A stretch of DNA of 64,000 nucleotides, from the NCBI RefSeq assembly GCF_007859815.1, contig NZ_SJPH01000002.1:560001-624000 (forward strand), in the 5' to 3' direction. The position numbers and the translations under genes were made by a program. Positions 1 through 8,601 of the stretch are shown piece after piece. The notes beneath the pieces are model-generated. The model was not told where the DNA came from and ran no database searches. It worked only from the letters and a program-made list of their open reading frames with translations. Each line of letters opens with the position of its first letter. Position 1 is the first letter of the stretch. This DNA is from Botrimarina hoheduenensis. Lineage in GTDB: Bacteria > Planctomycetota > Planctomycetia > Pirellulales > Lacipirellulaceae.

Positions 1-1299
1 AGCAGACTTTTCAGCAAGCGTTGGCAAAGTGTCACGCGACGGCAACGCCGTCGGAGCTTGCGCCGAGGGCATTGACCCCTGCGACGGTTCCGATGAAGCA
101 GCCACTCCAGTTGGTCGTGGCTTTGTGGCCACAACGGGAAGCTTGGCTTGTGATGTGGCTTGCTGAGCGGCGGCCGGCTGCTTGGGAGAGACCGCGGCTG
201 GTGCCTTTGAGGCAGCCACCGGCGTGCGTTCCGGGGTTGCCATCACATGGGGATTAGCGATCTCGCGCGGGCCCTTCTTCTTGCTGCTGCTTACCGCAGT
301 GGGGGCAGCCGCTGTGTCTGAAACTACGATCATCCCGGCAATGTCGTCGGGACCCTGCGGTGCCAGGCGTGCAGGCGACGCGGAGAGGGGGGCCGGCTCA
401 GAGGGGAGCATCATCTGAGACAGCGGGTCGTGTCGTTCAGCAGCGATGCCCTGCGGGCGGCTTGGTGCCGTTACCCGTTCGATCACATGGCTCGGTGCCG
501 TGTTCAGCGGTGCTGCGGCGACCACACGCGACAGACCAGGCTGCGAGGTGGTGGGAATGGCCGAAGCACTCTGACGACCGCGCGACGCGGCGACTTCTTG
601 GCGAGCGGGCTCCTCGGACTCGCTTCCTCCCCAGCCCAAGTCCGAGAGCAGGCCCTGAGGCGCTTGGCGTGGTGTGGCGAGAATGCCGCCGCGCATCGGA
701 CGCTGAGCAGGTACCGAGACGGATCCTGAACGCGGAGCCCGTTCGTTGTAGGCGGCCAGAGCGAGATCCTGGGGGGGCACGCTTCGTTGGGGAGGTGCCG
801 ACGCCGCCGGATCGCTCGCAAACAGAGATTGGCTGAGTCGGTTCAGCAGCCCCGGCGAGCTGGGGGCCGATTTGGCCGAAGGAGTCGGGCTCGGCTGATG
901 GGCAAACTGAGGCACACTCCGGGCACCGCGCGGCGAACCCCGACGCGAGCCGAACTGACTCGCTTCGCTGGTCGGTTGAACCGCTTTAGGTGTGGGCTGG
1001 GGCTCGCCATCGCTCCATAGCCGCTTGATTCCGCCAAGCGACGAGAACACCGAGGGGCGTTGCTGCAGTGGCTGCTGGCTGATTTGTCGGCCTGGTGCCA
1101 TCGCCTGTGGCTGATGGTACGGCTGAGCGTAGGCCTGGCCTTGATGGCCTGGGTAGCCCGCCGCGGCTCCTTGCGTTTGAACCCCCCGAGGAAGGTCCTC
1201 GGCGTAGATGATGTGCTGGGCAGCGGCGTGCGCTGTCAGCGAAGCGGCGTAAGCAAAGGCCAGCATCAGGGGCAGGCGTAACGACAAGCGTTGGAGCAT
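1..1299 (-). CDS. Secreted Pro/Ala/Ser/Gln-rich protein, 3' end cut by window edge
   Basis: The reading frame runs without a stop from an ATG at 1299 to the first base of the window, giving 433 codons; the C-terminus lies outside. The N-terminus MLQRLSLRLPLMLAFAYAAS is a signal peptide with a probable cut after the AHAAA region. The mature part starts HIIYAEDLPRGVQTQ and is then low complexity, rich in Pro, Ala, Ser and Gln, with no recognisable enzyme motif; around residues 345-350 there is an SSSKKKGPR basic patch. Such linkers in planctomycetes often precede repeated Ig-like or DUF11 domains, but none is visible here, so that is inference. No Shine-Dalgarno is evident. Confidence 0.8.
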   Translation of the reverse strand, partial: MLQRLSLRLPLMLAFAYAASLTAHAAAQHIIYAEDLPRGVQTQGAAAGYPGHQGQAYAQPYHQPQAMAPGRQISQQPLQQRPSVFSSLGGIKRLWSDGEPQPTPKAVQPTSEASQFGSRRGSPRGARSVPQFAHQPSPTPSAKSAPSSPGLLNRLSQSLFASDPAASAPPQRSVPPQDLALAAYNERAPRSGSVSVPAQRPMRGGILATPRQAPQGLLSDLGWGGSESEEPARQEVAASRGRQSASAIPTTSQPGLSRVVAAAPLNTAPSHVIERVTAPSRPQGIAAERHDPLSQMMLPSEPAPLSASPARLAPQGPDDIAGMIVVSDTAAAPTAVSSSKKKGPREIANPHVMATPERTPVAASKAPAAVSPKQPAAAQQATSQAKLPVVATKPRPTGVAASSEPSQGSMPSAQAPTALPSRDTLPTLAEKSA

Positions 1300-1973
1300 G
1301 GCTTGAGGATCCCGTCTCACTGTTCGTGACAGCCCGAGGCGTTTTCGGGCCGGCGATCTACCAAAAAGGGACGGCTAGGCCGCACCTTACGGAGAGCATC
1401 AACAGCGATATCGGAACGTCGGCACGGCCCGCGTAACCCTAAATGTCGAAGAAACCGATACAACCAGCAAAGTCACCCCAAGTCTCCACGGCTGGTGCCG
1501 CTATCAGTGCTGTCAACGGGTGCGGGCGCGGACCATCACTTGCACTGATTGCCGCGGTTAGGGGCTGAAACCGTACAAGGGTACAAAATCCGTCAGAGGA
1601 TTCTGGGCCGGGTTCGACAAAAACCCGCTCAGCCGACTTTTTGGATAAGCATCCTTACGGCTTAGTCCATGCCTTCCATCGAGGGATTCTTATCGCCAAA
1701 AACGGTCGATTTCGCGATATGGAGCGAGGCCGCCGACTGACCCAGGAAAACGCCTCTTTTGCACCTAGGCGATGCGGCAGGGTTGCCCGCAAGTGGCCCT
1801 CGAACGGGCCGGCCGAGCCGGTCAGAAGTCGCTGAGGTTGAGCTGACCGACGCGGATTCGGTGGTTCGCCAAGTTGCCGGTGTTGGTCCACCCTCAGCAG
1901 TTTCGGAATCGGCTCGCGAGCACACCGCTTGCCAACCAAGTCCGATCGACTCGTGGGTTTGCAGATCCGGCCG
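1300..1973. other. Intergenic region with no supported gene
   Basis: This 674-base gap lies between the stop of the first PEP-CTERM surface protein and the start of the edge-truncated secreted protein, both on the minus strand. Short open frames on both strands have no signal peptide, domain or ribosome binding site and look like chance frames. It should hold the promoter of the truncated gene; I could not identify clear -35/-10 boxes or a hairpin terminator. Confidence 0.5.
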
Positions 1974-4202
1974 TTAGCGAATCGGAACCCGGCGACGCGA
2001 TAGCCAGCCGGTGTTAATCGCGACGAACGAAAGGAGACTCGCAGTTGGTTCGGGGACCGCGTTCGAAAACGTGGCCGCAGTCGCTCCATAGTTGCCCGCC
2101 CACACGTCGTAGTCGTTTGGCGTGAACGTGGTGTCGAGGCCGTCCCGCCACACCGTGTAATCTGCCGCATCGACCATTCCGTCAGCGTTGAAGTCACCGT
2201 CGAGGGCGGGGACCACTTCGAGGAAGAGGGTCGCCCCGCCCGGGTTGAGCTGCCAATCGAGGCCCTGCGCCAACAGGTTGGGGAGGCTCACGCCGCCGAA
2301 CTCGCCATTGGCCCCTCCGCTGGCGAAGAGGAAGTCGAAGATGTCGCCGACCGACGGCGTGAAGCCATCGATCAGCGTGACTTCCAGATCGCCTTCGAGC
2401 GTCGCGACGCCACCGATTTCGACCCGGTCGTGCGAGCTGGGGCTAGCGATCTCGATTTCGAGCGTCGCGGTCGGTTCGAGAACCAGATCGCCATCAAAGC
2501 TCATGGTGCTAAGGCTGTTGCCCGGTGCCAGCGCCCCCGCGAACGACGCGAGGCCCGTACCGGTGAAGCTGCCGTTGCCTGACACGGTGCCGGTGAAGTT
2601 GTTCGTCCCCGCAAGTGAAGCGACACCATCGTTCACGATATCGCCGTTCACCGTGCTGTTGATGAGATTGATCTCGCCGTGGCTGTCGAGACCGCCGTCG
2701 AACGAGAGCGTACTGCCGATCGCGTTGATCTCGGCACCCGCCGTGTTAGTCACCAACTGCGTGAAGGTGAGCGTGTCGGCGGTCGTGTTAATCGTCCCGC
2801 CGGTGGCGTTGATCGTGGGGACTTCGACGCGTCCGGTGCCGGTGATTTGGCTCTTGTTGGTGAGCGTGCCGACGCCGGTGAGCGTCGCGGTTTCGCCGGC
2901 CAACTCGATCTTGTCCCCGTTGATGTGCCCCGCCGCCTCGATCGTGCCGACTGCTCCTGATCGGAAGCGAGTATCTCGTACCGCGATCTCGTAGTTTTCC
3001 GTTGCGATAGCGGCGGTAACGATTTGCCCAAAGGTGACGCTTTCGCCGTAGCTTACAAGAGTCGTCTCCGGGCTGAGGGTAATCACGCCGTAATTAGCAA
3101 GGCTCCTGCCGCCCAGCGGCGTGCCATCAGGGTTTGCGTGGTTGCTCTTTACGTCGATGTCTGCGGTCGCGGCGACACCCAGATCACCGATCGTTAGCCC
3201 CATGAGATCGATTAAGCCTTCAACGTAGACCCGTCCGCCCCCTCCGTTTGACGCACTAGAAAAGCCTCCACCGATGGCGTTGACGTCGGCATTCAATGCG
3301 ACCTCTTTCCCAATTAAGCGGATGCCGCCGCCGCTGCCCGATCCGCTTGCAGCGGCACTGCCAGCCCCAGTCCCACCGCGTGCCGAGATGGCTGCGTTGA
3401 TCGTCAATCCGCCAAGAGCGTTGATTTCAATCGCTCCGCCACCGCCGGCACCTTCTTGATTACCAAAAAAAGTGGTGAGGTTCGCACCGCCGCTGCCCCC
3501 CTGCAGCACCGTGGTCAGGTCGCCATAGGTCGCCCCACTGAGGTCAATTTGAAGTTGATTGCTGCCGGAGCCGCGCCCTCCAAAGCTGCCAGCTCCGCCA
3601 TCGTCCGCGAAGTTGGCAGTAGGCGCGGGATATTCTAAGCCACCGCCAGGTCCTTCTCCGGGCAGATGAGGTGGAGGCGAGGGAGCAGCAAGCGATGCTC
3701 CACCATCGAAGCCCCCCGGCCCACCGCGTCCGCCGGGAGTTGGCGTCGTCGGGGCGAAGCCGGGGATATCGTCTCCATCGACCGAGAGCGGCGTAGCGAT
3801 CGTCGCGTCGCCATGCGACAACAGGGCGATCGCTCGCCGACCGGTGATTTTGATGTTTGCCGATGGCTGAAGGTCGATGCCGTCGAAGGTGAACACAGCA
3901 ATCTCCGGGATCCCAAGTTGGCCCGGATTGGCGACCGGGTCCCAGACCCCGTCGAAGTAGTCAGCCTGTCCGTTCTGGTCATCAGCCACCCCGGTAAACA
4001 GCGGCACGCCGGGCGCGGTGTTATCGAAGATCTTCAGTGTGTCGGTATCGATCGTGTAGTCGCCTGCCGGCAGATTGAGTGTGCCGAGCGAAGCAAAGTC
4101 GAGCGGGTCCAGCGGTTGGGCGAACGCGGGGCTGCTAAAGAGGAGGCCAGCAAGGTAGGCGATTGTCTGTAACAGGTACCGATCATAAAAGCGGCGTTGC
4201 AT
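1974..4202 (-). CDS. PEP-CTERM surface protein with autotransporter-like repeats and dockerin-type loop (copy 1)
   Basis: 742 residues. An N-terminal signal peptide ends in SSPAFA|QPLDPLDF. Residues about 30-150 form a domain shared with the downstream paralog (GDYTIDTDTL, NPGQLGIPEIAVF, RAIALLSHGDATI). A Gly-rich stretch follows (about 150-320, GGGGAIEI-type), then beta-helix/autotransporter-like repeats (SLAGTNNFTGTVSG, FAGALAPGNS). Near the C-terminus GDFNADGMVDAADYTVWRDG is a dockerin-like calcium loop, and VPEPTASLLS followed by a hydrophobic stretch and SRRR is a PEP-CTERM sorting tail. It is probably exported and anchored or released at the cell surface; substrate and partner are unknown. 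No autotransporter beta-barrel is present. Confidence 0.85.
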   Translation of the reverse strand: MQRRFYDRYLLQTIAYLAGLLFSSPAFAQPLDPLDFASLGTLNLPAGDYTIDTDTLKIFDNTAPGVPLFTGVADDQNGQADYFDGVWDPVANPGQLGIPEIAVFTFDGIDLQPSANIKITGRRAIALLSHGDATIATPLSVDGDDIPGFAPTTPTPGGRGGPGGFDGGASLAAPSPPPHLPGEGPGGGLEYPAPTANFADDGGAGSFGGRGSGSNQLQIDLSGATYGDLTTVLQGGSGGANLTTFFGNQEGAGGGGAIEINALGGLTINAAISARGGTGAGSAAASGSGSGGGIRLIGKEVALNADVNAIGGGFSSASNGGGGRVYVEGLIDLMGLTIGDLGVAATADIDVKSNHANPDGTPLGGRSLANYGVITLSPETTLVSYGESVTFGQIVTAAIATENYEIAVRDTRFRSGAVGTIEAAGHINGDKIELAGETATLTGVGTLTNKSQITGTGRVEVPTINATGGTINTTADTLTFTQLVTNTAGAEINAIGSTLSFDGGLDSHGEINLINSTVNGDIVNDGVASLAGTNNFTGTVSGNGSFTGTGLASFAGALAPGNSLSTMSFDGDLVLEPTATLEIEIASPSSHDRVEIGGVATLEGDLEVTLIDGFTPSVGDIFDFLFASGGANGEFGGVSLPNLLAQGLDWQLNPGGATLFLEVVPALDGDFNADGMVDAADYTVWRDGLDTTFTPNDYDVWAGNYGATAATFSNAVPEPTASLLSFVAINTGWLSRRRVPIR

Positions 4203-4434
4203 GGCGAGACTTGGGATTCAGGGGCTCGGCTAGTCACTCAGGTGTAAGTGAGGGCCGCTGTAGACCGGCTCAGTATAACTGGTCGGCGGCGGCTACGGAC
4301 GCTTGATGGCCGCGTTGGTTACATCACCACCGAGGCGGATGCCGTCTCCGCAAACTCACAGCGGTGTCCTCGCTGCCATCAGACCTCGGCGACTTTTGCG
4401 AGGCTCCAACTCGCACGTGTTGGTCCAACCGCCT

Positions 4435-6654
4435 TCAGTTCCGTCGCCGTTGTTGTCCTGCGGTGACAGCGATTATCAGCAGAAAGCCAGCGGTCGGTTC
4501 CGGTACCGATATCGACGATGCCGGGGCGGTCGCCCCAAAGTTGGCTGACCATACGTCGTATTCGCCGGGCGTGAACATCGTGCCGAGGCCGTCACGCCAG
4601 ACGGTGTAATCGGCTGCGTCGACCGTGCCGTCGAGGTTGAAGTCGCCGTTGAGCGCCGGAACGGCTTCGAGAAAGAGCGTCGACCCGCCCGGGTTGAGTT
4701 CCCAGGCGAGGCCCGAGGCCGACAGGTCGGGCAGGTTGATCGCGGCGAAGCTCGCGTCGAACGCACCACTGGCGAACAATAACGCAAAGCTGTCGCCGAG
4801 CTGGGGGACGAAGCCGTCGAGCAACGTCACGTCGAGCGCGCCTTCCAGCGTCGCGAAACCGCCGACTTCGACCCGATCGTGCTCGGCGCCGGGCGTCGTG
4901 CCGGCGATCTCGATCTCGAGGGTCCCGGTTGGCCCGAGGTCGAAATCGCCCTCAAAGGATACGAGGCCGGGGCTGTTACCCGGAGCGAGCGTGCCCGCGA
5001 ACGCGCCGGTCCCGGTGCCGGTGAACGTACCCGTGCCCGACACGGCGCCCGTGAAGGTGTTCACGCCGGCGAGGGAGACACTGCCGTTGTTGACGAGGTC
5101 TCCCTCGAAGGTGGTGTTGATGAGGTTGAGATCGCCGGCGAGGTTGAGGCCCTGCTCGAAAGCAAGCGTCGAGTTGATCGCGTTGATCTCCGACCCACCG
5201 GCGGCTGACGCGTGGCGAGTGAACGTGAGCGTGTCATTGACGGCATTAACGGCGCCGCCGTCGCGGTTGTTGAAGAGGGTTTCGACGCGGCCCGTGCCCG
5301 AGATCGAGCCATCGTTGGATAGGATGGCGGTTGCGATGGTGGAGCTGAGAACACGCGCGTCGGCGGCGGCGAGGGTGATCTCTTGGGCCGGCGCGATCTC
5401 CACGCCTTCGGCGATGTCGATCGTGCCGCTGCGTTGGACCTGCACGTTGAGGGGCACGAGGAACAAGTTAAGCGATTCAGCGGGGTTGCTTGCGTCGATC
5501 GGCTTGGACAGGTCGAGGGTCTGCGCGCTGGGGACGATGGTCAGGGCGGGGCTGAGCGTGATCACGCCGAAGAACTCGGGACCAGTTTCCGCTGAACTGC
5601 CGCTGCTCGACGCCACGTTGATAGTCGAGAAGTCGGCCAGTCCGAGCGCGTCCGAGGGTTGGCCGACGGTATAGATGAAGTCGTTGGCCACCTGTCCGGC
5701 GAGGTAGACCCGGCCTCCACCGGCGGTCCCCGCTCCGCTGGAAGTCGAGCCGGCGTGAGCCAGCAGCGATGCGTCGAGTCGAATGCGGCTGGCCGAGAGC
5801 CGGATACCGCCCCCGGAACCGGGTCCAAACAACTCGCCGCCGCGGGCCGTGATGTCGGCGTCGATGTCGAGGATACCGCTCGCGGAGAGTTCGATGGCGC
5901 CCCCGCCCCCGCTACCGGTGCGCCCGAATCCGACATTCCCGGCTCCGCCGCCTCCGCTTCCGCCTTGCAGTACGTCGGTCAGGTCGCCGTACGCCGATCC
6001 CCCCGGCGCTCCGCCGGACCCGGCGGACCCGTGGCCCCCGAAGGCGCCCGCGCCGGGCGGCCCGGTGAACTCGAAACTTCCCGCAATCGCTCCCGTGCCC
6101 GCTCCGCCTCCCGGTCCGTGGCCGGCGAGGCCTTCGAAGATAGAGGGCGCGGGCTCGACGAGCCCGCCCCCGGCGAAGCCGCCTGCCCCGCCTGCCCCGC
6201 CGAGTCCGATCGTGTTGAGCTGATCGCCGTCGGAACCATCGACCGAAAGTGCGGTTCCGATGGTTGCGTCGCCGCGCGACAGGAGAGCAATCGCCCGCGT
6301 CCCGGTGATCGTGATGTTGGCCGTCGGCTGGAGGGCGATGTCGTCAAACGCAAATACGGCGATCTCGGGGATGCCGAGCTGGCCCGGGTTGGCGACCTGG
6401 TCCCAGGCACCGCCGAACGTGTCGGCCTGCCCGTTCTGGTTATCGACGACACCGGTGAAGAGCGGCACGCCGGGCGCCGTGTTGTCGAAGATCGTCAGCG
6501 TGTCGGTGTCGATCGTGTAGTCGCCCACCGATAGATTGAGCGTGCCGAGCGACGCGAAGTCGAACGGATCGAGCGGCTGGGCTGACACGGAGCCGACGAA
6601 AGGAACGGCCAGAGACACCAGTAGCAACGTCGGCAGGAACCAGCGGCGTTTCAT
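4435..6654 (-). CDS. PEP-CTERM surface protein with autotransporter-like repeats and dockerin-type loop (copy 2)
   Basis: Tandem paralog of the preceding entry, same strand, 232 bases upstream of it. An in-frame ATG exists at 6702, but the start at 6654 (MKRRWFLPTLLLVSLAVP) puts the signal peptide at the very N-terminus, so I chose it (739 residues). It has the same order: QPLDPFDFASLGTLNL domain, Gly-rich middle, repeats such as SLAGVNTFTGAVSGTGTF and FAGTLAPGNS, the dockerin-like loop GDFNLDGTVDAADYTVWRDG, and a VPEPTAGFLL sorting tail ending RRRN. The two copies are closest at their ends and differ most in the Gly-rich centre. Export and surface sorting are inferred from family knowledge; function is unknown. 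Confidence 0.85.
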   Translation of the reverse strand: MKRRWFLPTLLLVSLAVPFVGSVSAQPLDPFDFASLGTLNLSVGDYTIDTDTLTIFDNTAPGVPLFTGVVDNQNGQADTFGGAWDQVANPGQLGIPEIAVFAFDDIALQPTANITITGTRAIALLSRGDATIGTALSVDGSDGDQLNTIGLGGAGGAGGFAGGGLVEPAPSIFEGLAGHGPGGGAGTGAIAGSFEFTGPPGAGAFGGHGSAGSGGAPGGSAYGDLTDVLQGGSGGGGAGNVGFGRTGSGGGGAIELSASGILDIDADITARGGELFGPGSGGGIRLSASRIRLDASLLAHAGSTSSGAGTAGGGRVYLAGQVANDFIYTVGQPSDALGLADFSTINVASSSGSSAETGPEFFGVITLSPALTIVPSAQTLDLSKPIDASNPAESLNLFLVPLNVQVQRSGTIDIAEGVEIAPAQEITLAAADARVLSSTIATAILSNDGSISGTGRVETLFNNRDGGAVNAVNDTLTFTRHASAAGGSEINAINSTLAFEQGLNLAGDLNLINTTFEGDLVNNGSVSLAGVNTFTGAVSGTGTFTGTGTGAFAGTLAPGNSPGLVSFEGDFDLGPTGTLEIEIAGTTPGAEHDRVEVGGFATLEGALDVTLLDGFVPQLGDSFALLFASGAFDASFAAINLPDLSASGLAWELNPGGSTLFLEAVPALNGDFNLDGTVDAADYTVWRDGLGTMFTPGEYDVWSANFGATAPASSISVPEPTAGFLLIIAVTAGQQRRRN

Positions 6655-6726
6655 GGCGGCACACAATATTCGGGGGTGCGCGCGAATCCGGTGGTCGCCC
6701 ACTCGAGCACCCGCTGCGAGGACCCC

Positions 6727-6735
6727 ACTATATCA
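6727..6735 (-). promoter_or_regulatory. Possible extended -10 promoter of copy-2 surface gene
   Basis: Read on the minus strand this is TGATATAGT, an extended -10 shape (TGnTATAAT with one mismatch) about 73 bases upstream of the chosen start. No good -35 box is present at 16-18 bases, which is compatible with an extended -10 promoter but also with chance. Confidence 0.35.
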
Positions 6736-7126
6736 GAAGCCGATTGGTCACAGGCGTCAGAATCCCCGCTCGCAAATCGCCAAGGTTGCCTCAGCCGCAG
6801 CGGGTTCGAGCCTGGCTGAACTCGCGTCGGCGCCCGTCACCTCAGCGGATTTGCCGCTGCGCGAAACCGTCTGCCGGCTATCGCTTCTACGCGGCTGGTT
6901 TGGTCGTCGCTAAGTACGAATAAGTGACCCTCCTGGGGGCCTTAGCGTGCAGAATTGCACGAATGTGGGCGGTCCCACGAAATACTCCCAAAATGGCAGC
7001 CTGCGGGAGCTACTCGGATTGGGAGTGCGATTTCCGGCGTAAGACCTTGCTCGATCAGCCCTTCTCAGCGAAGGCTATGACGGCTTTTGTGCCTTTGTAC
7101 GGTCCCACCCGTTAGGGACCAGACGG
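6736..7126. other. Intergenic region, no supported gene
   Basis: About 390 bases between the TPR gene stop and the upstream region of the surface-protein gene. A 63-codon plus-strand frame at 6924-7115 lacks a ribosome binding site, a signal peptide or any recognisable domain and is probably chance. No clear hairpin terminator or RNA gene was seen. Confidence 0.45.
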
Positions 7127-8530
7127 TTACTTCTCTACTTCGTAGCCGGCGGGCGTGACCTGCCGATCCATCAGCACCGAGACCCCCCGCGGCAGCTGCC
7201 AGTTCGAGCCGCGTTGGAAGGCCGCGAGCCGCTCTGAGGCACCGGGGCTTGTGGCGGTTCGAGATCGGGCTGCCGTATTGATCGCTAGCACCTGCAGGCG
7301 CGTCGCGTCCGTATAGCGCTGCTCCGCTGCCGCGGCGACCGCAGCCGCCTCAAGGGTCTCGACGGTATCGCCAAGAAGCTGACGGGCTCTCTGAGCCGAC
7401 TCAGAGGCCATGCGCGGATTGCGGTGAGTGCGATCCGGGTGGCAAGCCAGCAGCCACGCTAGCCCACGATAGGCATCCGCTCGTTGGGGATCGGCTTCCA
7501 GCGCCGCGAAGTAGTCTCGTGTAGCAAGCCGATACTCGCCGCGCTCGGCGTAAAGTGCGGCACGTCGATCGAGCGCCTCGGCGTCGTCCGGACGTGCGCC
7601 GAGGAGGTCGTTCAGGTCGGCTAGGGCATCCTCGGGTCGGTCCAGACGCTGATAGACTTCCGCCCGCAGTCGCAACGCCCCGACCGTTTGAAAATCGCGT
7701 GCATCACCGAGCGGCGGGCCTGCGGCAACCGCGGCGTTGCAGTCGGCCAGTGCGGCCGCCAGATTGCCGTTCCGCACGTAAGCGGCGGCGCGATTGCGGC
7801 GGGCTTCGATCCACTCGGGCTGGCTGGTAAGAACTTGGTTGAACTCGGCTAGCGCTTCAGTCAAGCGCTGCGCCTCGGCGAGCGATACCGCGAGGCTGTG
7901 GCGGACCTCGGTCGCGGCGGGATCGAGCGACAGCGCAGCGCGGAAGTCGGCAAGGGCCCCCGGGGCATCCCCTTGCTTGGCGAGCAGCTGGCCGCGTGAG
8001 TGGCGGGCCCATGCCCGCAGCCGGTCGAGCCGTCGTCGCTCATCGGCGTCGTGCATGCCGTTCTCGGCTTGGTCGGCCAGCGTGAGCAGCCGATTGAGCC
8101 GATAGGGCGTTGGCTCGCCGCTCGCGGCCCGTTCGAGTTGTTCAATTGTAAGCGGCTGATGATCGGTCTCCGTCGCGAGGGTTTCCCCGGAGAGCGGTGC
8201 GGTGGCGCTGTCGTGAGCGGCTAGCGTTACCTCGCGCGGACCTGCGAGCAGGGCTGCGATGTCATCTTCCGGCAAGGTGAGCGGCGTCGCGGTGTCGGCC
8301 ACCGTGAGCGGCGCGGGTTCACGCAGGGTAAAGGGGGCTGGCGTCTCAGACCGCCGAGCCGGTTGGACCGTCCACGCGGGCAACGCGGCGGGGAGCGCTC
8401 CCCCCAGCCGATCGGCGATGTCGTCTGCCCGGGGCTCGGGTTCGGGCGGAGCCAGCGTGGGTTCGGGCTGGGCATGCACAGCGCTGCCGATCAGTAGCAC
8501 CGCCGTGGCGATCCATCGTGTCGCGTCCAT
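7127..8530 (-). CDS. Exported tetratricopeptide-repeat protein
   Basis: 467 residues from the ATG at 8530, chosen because MDATRWIATAVLLIGSAVHA is a good signal peptide; a longer in-frame ATG at 8605 would put 25 Arg/Pro-rich residues before it. Residues 20-150 are Pro/Ala-rich and disordered. From about residue 180 several TPR units follow, with typical spacing (GDAPGALADFRAALSLDPAA, RPEDALADLNDLLGARPDD, GEYRLATRDYFAALEADP). It is probably a periplasmic or surface scaffold. It lies 71 bases downstream of fumC on the same strand and may be cotranscribed, but nothing links it to fumarase function. The exact role is unknown. Confidence 0.82.
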   Translation of the reverse strand: MDATRWIATAVLLIGSAVHAQPEPTLAPPEPEPRADDIADRLGGALPAALPAWTVQPARRSETPAPFTLREPAPLTVADTATPLTLPEDDIAALLAGPREVTLAAHDSATAPLSGETLATETDHQPLTIEQLERAASGEPTPYRLNRLLTLADQAENGMHDADERRRLDRLRAWARHSRGQLLAKQGDAPGALADFRAALSLDPAATEVRHSLAVSLAEAQRLTEALAEFNQVLTSQPEWIEARRNRAAAYVRNGNLAAALADCNAAVAAGPPLGDARDFQTVGALRLRAEVYQRLDRPEDALADLNDLLGARPDDAEALDRRAALYAERGEYRLATRDYFAALEADPQRADAYRGLAWLLACHPDRTHRNPRMASESAQRARQLLGDTVETLEAAAVAAAAEQRYTDATRLQVLAINTAARSRTATSPGASERLAAFQRGSNWQLPRGVSVLMDRQVTPAGYEVEK

Positions 8531-8601
8531 CCGTGGCTCGCTAAGAAAGAGGGGAAGTCGTGAGTGCGCCGCAAGGCGTGATCCGCGCGGGCGGGGGCGG
8601 T

